From Natrinema caseinilyticum (GTDB taxonomy: Archaea; Halobacteriota; Halobacteria; Halobacteriales; Natrialbaceae), in assembly GCF_024227435.1 (NCBI RefSeq), contig NZ_CP100445.1, positions 620,001 through 684,000 on the forward strand: a DNA stretch of 64,000 bases, read 5' to 3'. Position numbers and translations under genes: made by a program. Shown piece after piece: positions 35,421-44,310 of this stretch (positions within the stretch are counted from its first letter, which is position 1; each line of letters begins with the position of its first letter). The notes beneath the pieces were generated by a model that saw nothing but the letters and a program-made list of their open reading frames with translations, had not been told where the DNA came from and searched no databases.

Positions 35421-35686
35421 AGTCGCCGTCCGACGCGCTGCTGACGCCGAGAACGGCGCTTGCGGATCGATATGGGCGTGTCAGCGTCGTCACGGTCGAT
35501 GGTGGTACGTCTCGATGACATGAGTCTCAGATATCGTGTCGTCCTCGTCGTCACGGGCGTCTCCCGTATCGCTTCGAAGCGTCGGCCCCCGAGCGCCTCA
35601 CGGTGGTGCTTGCCATCGCAGCCTCTCGCTCGCTTGCAGTAGCAGCGCGAGGCGTGTTACGGCGCGGCGCTCAACCCTCGCTGGCT
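35421..35686. promoter_or_regulatory. Divergent promoter region of the two gvp operons
   Basis: The 266 bases between gvpF (minus) and gvpA (plus) must hold both promoters, as in the divergent gvpACNO/gvpDEFGHIJKLM arrangement of Halobacterium. I do not see a strong TATA box. If gvpF starts at 35321, the region is about 100 bases longer. No gvpE gene is present nearby to act on it. Confidence 0.4.
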
Positions 35687-35968
35687 ATGGCACAACGAAC
35701 ACCGAATTCATCGAGCCTCGCAGAAGTCCTCGACCGCGTCCTCGACAAGGGCGTCGTCATCGACGTCTGGGCGCGTATCTCGGTCGTCGGGATCGAACTA
35801 CTGACGGTCGAGGCTCGTGTCGTCGTCGCCTCGGTCGACACCTTCCTGCACTACGCGGAGGAGATCGCAAAAATTGAGCAAGCGACGGCGGAGGGAGACA
35901 TCGAAGAGATCGAGGAACTCGAGGTCGAGACGCGGCCCGAATCGTCACCGAAGTCGACACCGAACTAA
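35687..35968 (+). CDS. gvpA: Gas vesicle structural protein GvpA
   Basis: A 93-residue GvpA, the rib-forming shell protein. The core is nearly that of Halobacterium: [20 protein letters not shown], then [20 protein letters not shown] and [13 protein letters not shown]. The C-terminal 20 residues after the core are acidic, then Ser/Pro-rich, longer than the usual short tail. The ATG at 35687 is chosen because the sequence before it has no GvpA character. The next gene starts six bases after the stop. Confidence 0.93.
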   Translation: MAQRTPNSSSLAEVLDRVLDKGVVIDVWARISVVGIELLTVEARVVVASVDTFLHYAEEIAKIEQATAEGDIEEIEELEVETRPESSPKSTPN

Positions 35969-35974
35969 TGCGTC

Positions 35975-36451
35975 ATGCCGGACGATACCTCGCGCAAGCG
36001 CACGGTCCGCGGCCGGAACATAAGCGCCAGCAGAGCGCAGAAAGCCGGCCGGAGAGCGAAGAAAGAACTCGCGCGATCTGCATCGAACTCGAACGCCGGT
36101 TCCCGAAGCCGCGACACCCCGCTCTCCGATCCTGCGGAGATCGACCCCGATCCGTTCGTCGAAACCGAGCGAGAGATCGTCGCGTCGCACGTCGACATTT
36201 CCGACGACGCCATCGAGTCGATCGTCGGAACGACGCGAGCGCTGCGCGAGGAACTCGGGCTGGTCGTCGGGACGCGTGCGGCGATTACGGCAGCGAAGGG
36301 GCTCGAAGTCTTCGGTGGTACCGCCGAAGCCGGGACGTTCGACGACGAGACGATGACGAACGTCTTCACGGACGTTCTCGCACCGGAGGTGGCGCGCGGG
36401 GACGGAGGCGACGTCGACGAGTTGCGATCACAGATAACCGACACCGTCTGA
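35975..36451 (+). CDS. Unrecognised gas-vesicle-cluster protein between gvpA and gvpO
   Basis: A 158-residue protein in the place normally occupied by gvpC and gvpN. It has a basic N-terminal 35 residues (SRKRTVRGRNISASRAQKAG), a disordered Ser/Asn stretch and a C-terminal mixed domain (for example DDAIESIVGTTRALREELGL, then VVGTRAAITAAKGLEVFGG). It lacks the repeats of GvpC and the Walker motifs of GvpN. Six bases after gvpA and 51 before gvpO, it is almost certainly co-transcribed with both. The function is unknown; a shell-strengthening or length-controlling role is only a guess. Confidence 0.7.
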   Translation: MPDDTSRKRTVRGRNISASRAQKAGRRAKKELARSASNSNAGSRSRDTPLSDPAEIDPDPFVETEREIVASHVDISDDAIESIVGTTRALREELGLVVGTRAAITAAKGLEVFGGTAEAGTFDDETMTNVFTDVLAPEVARGDGGDVDELRSQITDTV

Positions 36452-36502
36452 TCCAACGGCGGTGGCGATCGAACAGAATCACACCGAATCGACACTGGAC
36501 AT

Positions 36503-37054
36503 ATGGCCGAAGCAGACACGCGATCACGGGAGCAGTGTAAGGCCCTCACCGAGGACGGCGAGCGCTGCACGCGGCAGGCACAGGACGACGGGTTCTGCTA
36601 CCAACACGACGAAGGTGATCCAACAGTGAGCAACAGTCAGGCAGCCGAACACGACCGAGAGGCCGAATCGGCGGACGAACAGGCCACCGGCAGTACCGGC
36701 CCTCCGGAATCGCGCGCGGGAACCGACATGACCGCCGAGGAGCGAACCGATCCCCAGACGGCCGACACGGACGACGTCGACGCGGACCAGGAGATCGCGG
36801 GAATTCTCGCGGTCAGGAAGACCGTCGAATCCACCGCCGGCCAGCTCGTCGGTCACGAGTTCGATGGAGTCAGCGAAATCTCCCCGACCGACGACGGCTG
36901 GCGCGCGATCGTCGAAGTAATCGAACGCCGCGCTGTCCCCGACACACAGGACATCATCGGCCGCTACGAGATCGAACTCGACGACGACGCCGTCGTTCAC
37001 GGATACCGGCGGATCGATCGATACCGCCGCGGAGACACCACAGAGTTCGAATGA
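36503..37054 (+). CDS. gvpO: Gas vesicle protein GvpO with an added N-terminal zinc knuckle
   Basis: A 183-residue protein. The C-terminal 90 residues are GvpO: LAVRKTVESTAGQLVGHEFD, then GWRAIVEVIERRAVPDTQDI and YEIELDDDAVVHGYRRIDRY. GvpO is an essential accessory protein in Halobacterium. In front is a separate module with Cys12, Cys22, Cys32 and His35 (CKALTEDGERC, then GFCYQHD), a C-x9-C-x9-C-x2-H zinc-knuckle pattern found in other haloarchaeal and viral proteins, joined by a 50-residue acidic linker. That extension is not part of classical GvpO as I know it. Confidence 0.85.
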   Translation: MAEADTRSREQCKALTEDGERCTRQAQDDGFCYQHDEGDPTVSNSQAAEHDREAESADEQATGSTGPPESRAGTDMTAEERTDPQTADTDDVDADQEIAGILAVRKTVESTAGQLVGHEFDGVSEISPTDDGWRAIVEVIERRAVPDTQDIIGRYEIELDDDAVVHGYRRIDRYRRGDTTEFE

Positions 37055-37127
37055 GAACTCCGTGAGAGACGAACGGGCCGATCACAACCTCGAAGGTCCT
37101 CGGACGCCTCGAGCCGAACACGCGCCT

Positions 37128-37466
37128 ATGACGAGGGACGCAGTTCGCGGCGTCGATGTCGGACCGCACACGCGCTGTGCCCACTACCACACCAGCCACG
37201 ACGTCGTTGCGTTCAAGTTCGCCTGCTGCGAACGCTACTATTCCTGTTTTCGGTGCCACGAGGAAGTCACGGACCACGAGTCCGAACCGTGGCACCGAAA
37301 CCGATTCGACGAGCCCTCGGTGCTGTGTGGCGTTTGCGACACCACGCTCACCGTTCCCGACTATCTCGAGGCCGACTATCGGTGTCCGGCGTGCGGAGCC
37401 GCGTTCAATCCGGGCTGTGCGAGCCACGCGGAGGTATACTTCGAGACCGAACGATCCGATTCGTAA
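37128..37466 (+). CDS. CHY zinc-finger protein
   Basis: A 112-residue protein of the CHY zinc-finger family, which binds several zinc ions. Clustered Cys/His residues are in TRCAHYHTSHDVVAFKFACC, YYSCFRCHEEVTDHESEPW, LCGVCDTTLT and YRCPACGAAF. ATG 37128 opens directly into the domain; an upstream ATG at 37062 adds a 22-residue segment with no family features. Its role in archaea is not established. The last 91 bases overlap the 3' end of the gene on the other strand. Confidence 0.82.
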   Translation: MTRDAVRGVDVGPHTRCAHYHTSHDVVAFKFACCERYYSCFRCHEEVTDHESEPWHRNRFDEPSVLCGVCDTTLTVPDYLEADYRCPACGAAFNPGCASHAEVYFETERSDS

Positions 37467-38632
37467 CGGGCGAAACGGCGTAGAGCCGGTCGGGCCCAGT
37501 CGTCGGCCGGTGCAGTCTGCGAGTCGACCGACATCGCGGCGTCGTCGACCACGGCCGCTTCGACCCGCGGGGGGACTTCGTTGACGATCGATCGGCCGTC
37601 CGTTTCGCGGACGACCAGCCCGTCGTCTCCCAGCGACGACAGGTGGTGTGAGATCGTACTCGGGTCGCGCTCGAGTTCGTCGGCGAGTCGATCGTTACGG
37701 GCCCGGCCGAGTTCGACCAGCGTCTCGAGAACGTCGCGCTTTGCAGGTTCCGCGAGGGCGGCCGTTAGTTCGGCTCCGTCCGCATCGAGGAAGTACCGGC
37801 GTTTGCCGTTGACCTTGATGGCGGTCACCAGCGACTCGTCCTCGAGAACGCGAACGTGGTAGCGAACCGTCGAAAGCGGGATACCGGTTCGGTCGCTCAC
37901 TCGAGAGAGGTAACTACCGGGCGCGGCCTCGATCCGCTCGTAGATTTCCCGCCTGCCGTCGCGATCGAGCGGATCCGAGTCGTCGTACCGGCTGTATCTG
38001 AATAGCGGAAGGACCTTCCAGGGGAGGGCGGAACCGGCCCGCTGGAGGCGTCCGACGCCACGGACGTGGCGCAGCCAACTGGCGGTTGCGCTGCTCGCCG
38101 CGCCCGCAGTCCCGGCGGCGCCCGAACCACCCGCCGCCGCGCCGGAAACGGTAATCGCACCGAGCAGTCCGACGAGCACCGCGTCGGTCGCAGCCCCCGT
38201 CGCACCGGGAGTCCCGGCCGAAGCGGAGTTGTTCCGGCTCCGGTCCGCGTTCCCGGTTTCGGTCCGTCGTGCGTCGTCGCTCGAGTCAACACTGTCAGGG
38301 TCCGCCGTACGCCCGTCGAGCCCGGTCCTGGCACCGACGGCGGCGGAGACCGTTCCCTCGCTGACCGACTCGACCGCAGCGATCGTCTCTTCGAGCGTCC
38401 CACCAACGGCGTCCGTCGTCGTGTCGACGGTGTCGGTCGTCTCTTCGAGAATGGCGGATGGCGAGTTCGCCGTTCCGGTGATACCGAAGAGGCCACCGCC
38501 GGGGGAGGCCGCGGTCGGACTCGACAGGTCCATCGTGGCCCCCGCCGCAACACCAGTGAATCCGCCGCCGAGGAGCATCGCGACGAGGACAACTGCGAGC
38601 ACGCGCCCCGCGGTCGGCGAATCCCGTTTCAT
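37376..38632 (-). CDS. Membrane-anchored winged-helix transcriptional regulator
   Basis: A 418-residue protein with a signal or anchor helix at about residues 8-28, a long Ser/Thr/Asp linker, a second hydrophobic Gly/Ala segment at about 150-178, and then two winged-helix domains. The first has LSRVSDRTGIPLSTVRYHVR and the second RNDRLADELERDPSTISHHL. The first part would face outside and the DNA-binding part the cytoplasm. It may sense an envelope signal, which is inference. The last 30 codons run antisense to the CHY gene, suggesting a recently extended C-terminus. Confidence 0.78.
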   Translation of the reverse strand: MKRDSPTAGRVLAVVLVAMLLGGGFTGVAAGATMDLSSPTAASPGGGLFGITGTANSPSAILEETTDTVDTTTDAVGGTLEETIAAVESVSEGTVSAAVGARTGLDGRTADPDSVDSSDDARRTETGNADRSRNNSASAGTPGATGAATDAVLVGLLGAITVSGAAAGGSGAAGTAGAASSATASWLRHVRGVGRLQRAGSALPWKVLPLFRYSRYDDSDPLDRDGRREIYERIEAAPGSYLSRVSDRTGIPLSTVRYHVRVLEDESLVTAIKVNGKRRYFLDADGAELTAALAEPAKRDVLETLVELGRARNDRLADELERDPSTISHHLSSLGDDGLVVRETDGRSIVNEVPPRVEAAVVDDAAMSVDSQTAPADDWARPALRRFARYESDRSVSKYTSAWLAQPGLNAAPHAGHR

Positions 38633-38764
38633 ACCGGTCTCCCCCTATGAGGCGTGGACCGTAATACGCTTTTTCGGTATCGTGTCGGTGCGGTACTGTC
38701 GTCGGTGCGTTTTCGAAGGTCGTATCCAGCAAGGTATTTCCGCTTCGAGCGGCGGAATTTAGGT

Positions 38765-41599
38765 ATGGATGCGGCGCTTGGCCCGCCCGAGGCGATGGCC
38801 GAGAAGTACGACGACCTGACGCCGATGATGCGTCAGTATTACGACCTCTGTGACCGCTACGACGACGCGATCGTTCTGTTTCAGGTCGGTGACTTCTACG
38901 AGACGTTCTGCGAGGCGGCCGAACGGACCGCCCGCCTGCTCGAGATTACCCTGACCAGTCGCGAGGACAGTACCGGCGAGTACCCGATGTCCGGCATTCC
39001 GATCGACAACGCCGAGTCGTACATCGAGCGGTTGCTCGAGGCCGGCTACCGGGTCGCAGTCGCAGATCAGGTCGAGGAACCGGGCGAGTCGCCGGGCGTC
39101 GTCGAGCGCGCCGTCACGCGCGTCATCACGCCCGGGACGCTCACCGAAGACGAATTGCTGGCGACCGACGACAACAATTTCGTCGCGGCCGTCGCACGCG
39201 GCGACGGGTCCGGATCCGGCGACGCCTGCGGCGAGTTCGCGCTCGCCCTGCTCGACGTATCGACGGGTGATTTTCTCGCGACCAGTTCGACGTCCCGGGA
39301 GTCGATCGCCACCGAAGTGAGCCGGTTCGACCCCGCCGAGGCGGTCGTCGGCCCCGACGCGTCCGCCGATCTGTTTCCGGCGGGCTGCATGGTGTCGCCG
39401 TTCGACGAACGCGTCTTCGATATCGATCGCGCCAGCAGGACACTCTCGAGGTACTTCCAGACCCCCGATACCCTGCTCGCGAGCGACGCCGAAATTCGGG
39501 CCTGCGGCGCGCTTCTGTCCTACGCAGAGTACGTCCGCGGTGGCACACACGAAGGCGAGCGCGGCGATCCTTCCCAGGGAGACGGTGAACGCGACGACGG
39601 CGAGTGCGGCGCCGGGACCGAGGGCGCTGACGACTCCGTTCCCGGGCAGCCCGATCGCAAGCGCCTCGAGTATCTCACCCACCTCACGCGGTACGACCCA
39701 CGAGAGTATCTGCTGTTGGACGCGGTGGCCCTCCGCAGCCTCGAACTGTTCGAACCCCGGGCCGTCCACGGGCGGGACGACGCGACCCTGATCGGCGTCT
39801 TAGACGAGACCGCAAGCGCTCTCGGCGGGCGTAAGCTCCGCGACTGGCTCCGGCGGCCGCTGCTCGAGGCGAGTCTGATCGAGGCGCGACAAGACGCGGT
39901 CGAAGAACTCACGGGCGCGGTCCGGACTCGCGAACGACTCCACGACCGCCTTCGCGAGGTTTACGACCTCGAGCGGCTAATCGGACGGATTTCGCGCGAA
40001 CGTGCGAACGCACGGGACCTGCGCTCGCTTCGGGACACCCTCGCCGTCGTGCCCGACGTGCGTGCGGAACTCGGTGCGGCCGACTGCGATCGACTGCAGC
40101 GTCTCCGCGAGAAACTCGATCCGCTGGCCGACGTCCGCCGACTGATCGAGGACGCGATCGTTCCCGACCCGCCGATCGAAATCACCGAGGGCGGGGTCAT
40201 CGCCGAAGGGTACGATACCGGCCTCGACGAATTGCGCGCAACGGCCCGTGATGGCAAACAGTGGATCGACGAGTTGGAGGAACGCGAGCGCGACCGGACG
40301 GGGATCGACTCGCTTTCGGTCGGGTACAATTCGGTTCACGGCTACTACATCGAAGTGACGAACCCGAACCTCGAGCAGGTTCCCGAGGACTACCAGCGCC
40401 GACAGACGCTCAAAAACTCCGAGCGGTTCGTGACTCCGGCGCTCAAAGAACGCGAAGATCAGATCGTCGGCGCGGAAGAGCGGGCGGACGAGCGGGAGTA
40501 CGAACTCTTCTGTGACGTGCGCCGCGAAATCGCCGACGAGGTCGAACGCGTGCAGGCACTCGCCGACGCGCTGGCGACGCTGGACGCCCTCGTCTCGCTC
40601 GCGACGGCCGCGGCCCAGTACGACTACAGCCGTCCCGATATCGTCGACCGCGACGGGAGCCAGGTCATAGAGATCGAGGGCGGCCGCCATCCCGTCGTCG
40701 AACGGACGCAGGACTCGTTCGTCCCGAACGACGCCCGCTTCGAGCGCGATCGGCGGCTGGCGGTCATCACGGGTCCGAACATGTCGGGCAAATCGACGTA
40801 CATGCGGCAAGTCGCACAAATCGTCCTGCTCGCGCAGGTCGGAAGCTTCGTTCCGGCCGGAGCCGCCCGGCTCACCCCCGTCGATCAGATTTTCACCCGC
40901 GTCGGCGCCAGCGACGACATCGCGGGCGGACGCTCGACGTTCATGGTGGAGATGGAGGAACTCGCGACCATCCTGCGGGACGCTGACGAACGGTCGCTGG
41001 TCCTGCTGGACGAAGTCGGTCGCGGTACCTCGACGGCGGACGGGACGGCCATCGCGCAGGCGATTACCGAACACCTCCACGACGAGGTCGGCGCGACCAC
41101 CCTCTTTGCCACCCACCACCACCCGTTGACCGAACTCGCGGACGATCTCGAGGCGGCGTTTACGCTCCACTTCGAGGTCGACCAGGACGGCGACGAGGTC
41201 GTCTTTCACCACGAGATCGCGACCGGTGCCGCGACGGGGTCGTACGGCGTCGAAGTCGCGACCGCAGCCGGCGTTCCCGACCCGGTCGTGAATCGCGCGC
41301 GGGAGCTGATTTCGCCCGCCGCTCGCGGCGGTCTCGAGTCGAGCGGTGACGCATCTCCCACCGGGTCCACCTCGAGCGGTGAACCCGTTTTCGACCCCGT
41401 CGGCGATCCACCAGTAACGGCCACTGCGGACGGTGGTGAGTCACCAGCCAGTTCGCCGGCCACGTCGCAGGGTCACGCGGCCGGCGGCGACGTCCCGTCC
41501 GACGTGGCTGCCGAACTCCGCGCGCTCGATCTCGCACACCTCACTCCCGTCGAAGCGTTGACCGAACTCGACCGGTTGAAGCGGTTGCTCGAGGAGTGA
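38765..41599 (+). CDS. mutS: DNA mismatch repair protein MutS
   Basis: A 944-residue MutS. The N-terminal mismatch-binding domain has the FxE-type motif in [20 protein letters not shown]. The core and clamp regions follow, with [18 protein letters not shown], and the ATPase domain has Walker [15 protein letters not shown] (about residue 668), Walker [18 protein letters not shown] and the ATHHHPL switch. ATG 38765 is chosen because upstream codons have no MutS character. A Ser/Gly/Asp-rich linker of about 60 residues precedes the C-terminal helices. No mutL gene is in the window. Confidence 0.93.
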   Translation: MDAALGPPEAMAEKYDDLTPMMRQYYDLCDRYDDAIVLFQVGDFYETFCEAAERTARLLEITLTSREDSTGEYPMSGIPIDNAESYIERLLEAGYRVAVADQVEEPGESPGVVERAVTRVITPGTLTEDELLATDDNNFVAAVARGDGSGSGDACGEFALALLDVSTGDFLATSSTSRESIATEVSRFDPAEAVVGPDASADLFPAGCMVSPFDERVFDIDRASRTLSRYFQTPDTLLASDAEIRACGALLSYAEYVRGGTHEGERGDPSQGDGERDDGECGAGTEGADDSVPGQPDRKRLEYLTHLTRYDPREYLLLDAVALRSLELFEPRAVHGRDDATLIGVLDETASALGGRKLRDWLRRPLLEASLIEARQDAVEELTGAVRTRERLHDRLREVYDLERLIGRISRERANARDLRSLRDTLAVVPDVRAELGAADCDRLQRLREKLDPLADVRRLIEDAIVPDPPIEITEGGVIAEGYDTGLDELRATARDGKQWIDELEERERDRTGIDSLSVGYNSVHGYYIEVTNPNLEQVPEDYQRRQTLKNSERFVTPALKEREDQIVGAEERADEREYELFCDVRREIADEVERVQALADALATLDALVSLATAAAQYDYSRPDIVDRDGSQVIEIEGGRHPVVERTQDSFVPNDARFERDRRLAVITGPNMSGKSTYMRQVAQIVLLAQVGSFVPAGAARLTPVDQIFTRVGASDDIAGGRSTFMVEMEELATILRDADERSLVLLDEVGRGTSTADGTAIAQAITEHLHDEVGATTLFATHHHPLTELADDLEAAFTLHFEVDQDGDEVVFHHEIATGAATGSYGVEVATAAGVPDPVVNRARELISPAARGGLESSGDASPTGSTSSGEPVFDPVGDPPVTATADGGESPASSPATSQGHAAGGDVPSDVAAELRALDLAHLTPVEALTELDRLKRLLEE

Positions 41600-41738
41600 G
41601 TCGCCAGCCGATCACCGACCGTTAGCGATTCTCCGGCGGGAGCGGGACCTCATCGTTCGCGCACGACAACCGGTGAGAACGCCGTCGGATTGCACGGACC
41701 GGCACAAGTCACAACCGCCGCGGCGACGAACGAACGCT

Positions 41739-41882
41739 ATGACCTATCGAACGACGATCGGCTGGTCGCTCATCACCTCGGGTATCGTCACGCTACTGTT
41801 GGCGTACCTTCCCGGGAAGTCGTGGTGGTGGGGCGTCGGGCTTCTGGTGCTGGGTATCGTGATTTTCACGGTTCGCCGGTAG
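41739..41882 (+). CDS. Small two-helix membrane protein (47 aa)
   Basis: The peptide has two hydrophobic helices (IGWSLITSGIVTLLLAYL, then GVGLLVLGIVIFTV) separated by a short PGKSWWW turn and ends in basic residues. The hydrophobic pattern and haloarchaeal codon use support a real small gene. No function is known to me. Confidence 0.5.
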   Translation: MTYRTTIGWSLITSGIVTLLLAYLPGKSWWWGVGLLVLGIVIFTVRR

Positions 41883-42028
41883 CCGGCCGCCGTTGCGAAG
41901 CGACGGCCGCGCGAGGTGGGGCCTGCCACTGATCCCCTCGACCGACCCCGATCGAGACGCCGCCGTCCGCTCCCGGTTGAAAGGTTATTCCGTCCGGTGG
42001 GCGAACGTTTCACCACGACTCACGGGAG

Positions 42029-42496
42029 GTGATGATCGACATGGGAGAACTAACACTAACCAGCCAGGCGTTCGACGACGGCGAACGCATCCCCGAGGAG
42101 TACGGCTACGCGAAAACGAACGTCAATCCGCCGCTCGAGATCGACGGCGTTCCGGACGGCGCCGAATCGCTCGCGCTGATCGTGGACGACCCCGACGCGA
42201 GGAAACCCGCCGGCACGGTGTGGGACCACTGGGTCGTCTGGAATATCCCGCCGGAGACGGGGACGATACCGGACGGGTGGACCCCCGACGAGGCGATCGA
42301 GGGGCACAACGACTTCGGCGAACGCGGCTACGGCGGCCCGAATCCGCCGGACAGGGAACACACCTACCGGTTCAGGCTGTTCGCCCTCGATACGACGCTC
42401 GATCTCGGGCCGACCACCGACGCGGACGCACTCGAGTCGGCGATCGATGGGCGCGTCCTCGAGCGGGCGGACCTCGCGGGCACGTATCCGGCCTGA
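42029..42496 (+). CDS. YbhB/YbcL-family (PEBP, Raf kinase inhibitor-like) protein
   Basis: A 155-residue phosphatidylethanolamine-binding-protein-fold protein. Its hallmarks are LALIVDDPDARKPAGTVWDH, then WVVWNIPPETGTIPDG, GERGYGGPNPPDREHTYRF and RLFALDTTLDL, the conserved anion-binding pocket. Prokaryotic members bind small anions or lipids, with roles poorly known. Two nearby ATGs (42029, 42032) are possible starts, and ATGGGAGAA at 42041 is a third. Confidence 0.85.
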   Translation: MMIDMGELTLTSQAFDDGERIPEEYGYAKTNVNPPLEIDGVPDGAESLALIVDDPDARKPAGTVWDHWVVWNIPPETGTIPDGWTPDEAIEGHNDFGERGYGGPNPPDREHTYRFRLFALDTTLDLGPTTDADALESAIDGRVLERADLAGTYPA

Positions 42497-42573
42497 GAAT
42501 CGTCTCCGGGCGAAGAACCCGGACGGCGAATCGACAGCCTCGCCCGGGTCGGTGCCGACGGCCGCTCACTCGC

Positions 42574-43317
42574 TCACTCGGACGGCGGCTCGAGGGCGAC
42601 GAACTCGAGGCCGTGATCGCTCAACAAGCGATTCGCGCGGTCGGTCACGGACGGGGAAACGAGGATGCCTCGAACGGTCGCGTCCGCGTGCAAATCTCGC
42701 TCGAGGGCGTCGACGTAGCGCCGAAGCTGGCTCACCGCGTCGGGACCCACCCGGCGTCGTTTCAGTTCGACGACGACCGCGCGACCGGCCGAGTCCTCGC
42801 CGTAGATGTCGACCGCACCCGCGGGCGTGGCGCGCTCCGTCGCGAGCGGCGTGAACCCGGTCTCGAGCAGGTCCGGGTCCTCGAGAATTCGCCGGCGGAG
42901 GTCCGCTTCGGTGCCGACGAGGGACAGTTCGGTCTCGTCGGAGCCGGAAAACGCGGACACCTGCTGGATGTCGCGAAATCGCACGCGAAGGCGTTCGTCC
43001 GGCGCCGATCGGGAACTCTCGAGAACGAGGGCCCCGTCGTCGCAGAAGACCTCGTGATCGCACCCCGGTGGTTGCCAGTTGACCGGCTGTTGACCCTCGG
43101 CGGTGTGGACCAGCGCTGCCCCGTCGGGTTTGAGCATGACGTGTCGATCGCCCGCCTCGAGGAAGCTCGTGGCGCGGCCGTCGTAATCGACGGTACACCG
43201 TCCGTAGACGGTCACCAAGGCGCTTCGATCGATCCCGCGCGCGATCGCGTCGCGGGCTGCCTCGGGCGTCGGCTGTTGGAGGGTTTTCGTTGGGTGCCCG
43301 TACTCTGAATCGCTCAC
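42574..43317 (-). CDS. nucS: Endonuclease NucS
   Basis: The 247-residue NucS/EndoMS nuclease cuts both strands at mismatches and branched DNA. The C-terminal RecB-like catalytic domain has AGAVDIYGEDSAGRAVVVEL (the Asp and the start of the ExK motif) followed by KRRRVGPDAVSQLRRYVDAL. The N-terminal DNA-binding domain includes CTVDYDGRATSFLEAGDRHV and VNWQPPGCDH. It lies about 1 kb after mutS, on the opposite strand. Archaea with both systems may use them in parallel. Confidence 0.9.
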   Translation of the reverse strand: MSDSEYGHPTKTLQQPTPEAARDAIARGIDRSALVTVYGRCTVDYDGRATSFLEAGDRHVMLKPDGAALVHTAEGQQPVNWQPPGCDHEVFCDDGALVLESSRSAPDERLRVRFRDIQQVSAFSGSDETELSLVGTEADLRRRILEDPDLLETGFTPLATERATPAGAVDIYGEDSAGRAVVVELKRRRVGPDAVSQLRRYVDALERDLHADATVRGILVSPSVTDRANRLLSDHGLEFVALEPPSE

Positions 43318-43468
43318 TGAATCCCCCTACCGGTGGGCCGAATAAAAAGTGCCCGACAGCGACACGAACCGCCCCGCAGTGACGGCGAGAGCAAGACGAC
43401 GGTCGGCGCGAACCTTCGGCGACGAAATCGGCTCGGGTCGATTTCGGACCGATGTGTTCGTGGGGACG

Positions 43469-43951
43469 TCACTCCACGCTAAACGGGCTCTCGCGTGCTG
43501 TCCAGTTCCAGCCCGGAAGCCGCTCCTGGAAGCCGGCGGCCAGCGCGGCTTCGCAGTCGTCGACACCGGCGTTCTCGTCTTCGTCACCCTGAACGTGGAC
43601 GTCGACGTAGTGAAACGTCGCCTCGCCGAGCGTTCGTAAGGGTTGCGTGCCAGCTATCGTCGCGGCCAGTTCCCGACCGAGGACTTCGTCGACGACGAAT
43701 CCGGGATAATCGCTCTCGACGTCGAGGTCTCTCAAGATGGCGACCATCGCGGCGATATTGACGGCCAGATCGCCGTCCGCGAACACGGCGTCGACTTCTG
43801 TTCGATACTGCGTTTCGGACACTGCGTCTACGTCGGTGTCGAAACGAGCCCCGAGATCCGCCCGGATGTCGTTGATTATCGGCACGACGACGTCGGCCCG
43901 TTTTGCGATCCAGTCTCGTTCCTCGACGACGCGATCACGTGTAATTCTCAT
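43469..43951 (-). CDS. Hypothetical haloarchaeal protein with a strong TATA box
   Basis: The 160-residue acidic protein starts with RITRDRVVEERDWIAKRADV and is mostly helical. Its middle resembles a metal-free alpha/beta protein, but I recognise no family. I prefer ATG 43951 because a clear TATA box lies about 50 bases upstream, inside the longer open frame that reaches 44098. The upstream part would not be transcribed in full. Confidence 0.6.
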   Translation of the reverse strand: MRITRDRVVEERDWIAKRADVVVPIINDIRADLGARFDTDVDAVSETQYRTEVDAVFADGDLAVNIAAMVAILRDLDVESDYPGFVVDEVLGRELAATIAGTQPLRTLGEATFHYVDVHVQGDEDENAGVDDCEAALAAGFQERLPGWNWTARESPFSVE

Positions 43952-43996
43952 CTGATGGAACCAACTACTGTCCGAACCGCCCTGGTTTTTGCGAAG

Positions 43997-44005
43997 GCTT
44001 TTATA
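43997..44005 (-). promoter_or_regulatory. TATA box of the 160-aa hypothetical gene
   Basis: On the minus strand GGTATAAAAGCC lies about 50 bases before ATG 43951. It is one of the clearest TATA boxes in the window, and would give a leader of about 20-25 bases. Confidence 0.6.
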
Positions 44006-44310
44006 CCACGCAAAGAATAGCCTCGAGTAAGCGGGTTCTCCCTGGAATCTTCCCGCACGGACCAGGATGACCGGTCCGGGAGCGTGTTCGTCAGGCACGG
44101 AGTAGGATACAATGGATCGGGAGACGAGACGGAGTGTGAGCTACGTTGGCATACAGTGCCGACGTGACTCACGGTCGACTTCGACGCGGCGGACGCCGGG
44201 TGGCGGCCGACGTCGTGTCGAACGCCGTCGTCGGTTACCGATCGATATCCTGTGTCTGACGTCACATGCGGTCCTGGGCGGCGAGTTCACGCAAGCCACA
44301 TTCGGCGATT

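Noticed and set aside
39977-41212. 411-codon minus-strand frame inside mutS
   Set aside because: Antisense shadow of the MutS core and ATPase domain; no motif of its own.
41893-43308. 471-codon plus-strand frame across the PEBP and nucS region
   Set aside because: It crosses a convincing plus-strand PEBP gene in another frame and lies antisense to nucS. The product is Arg-rich, as expected of a shadow.
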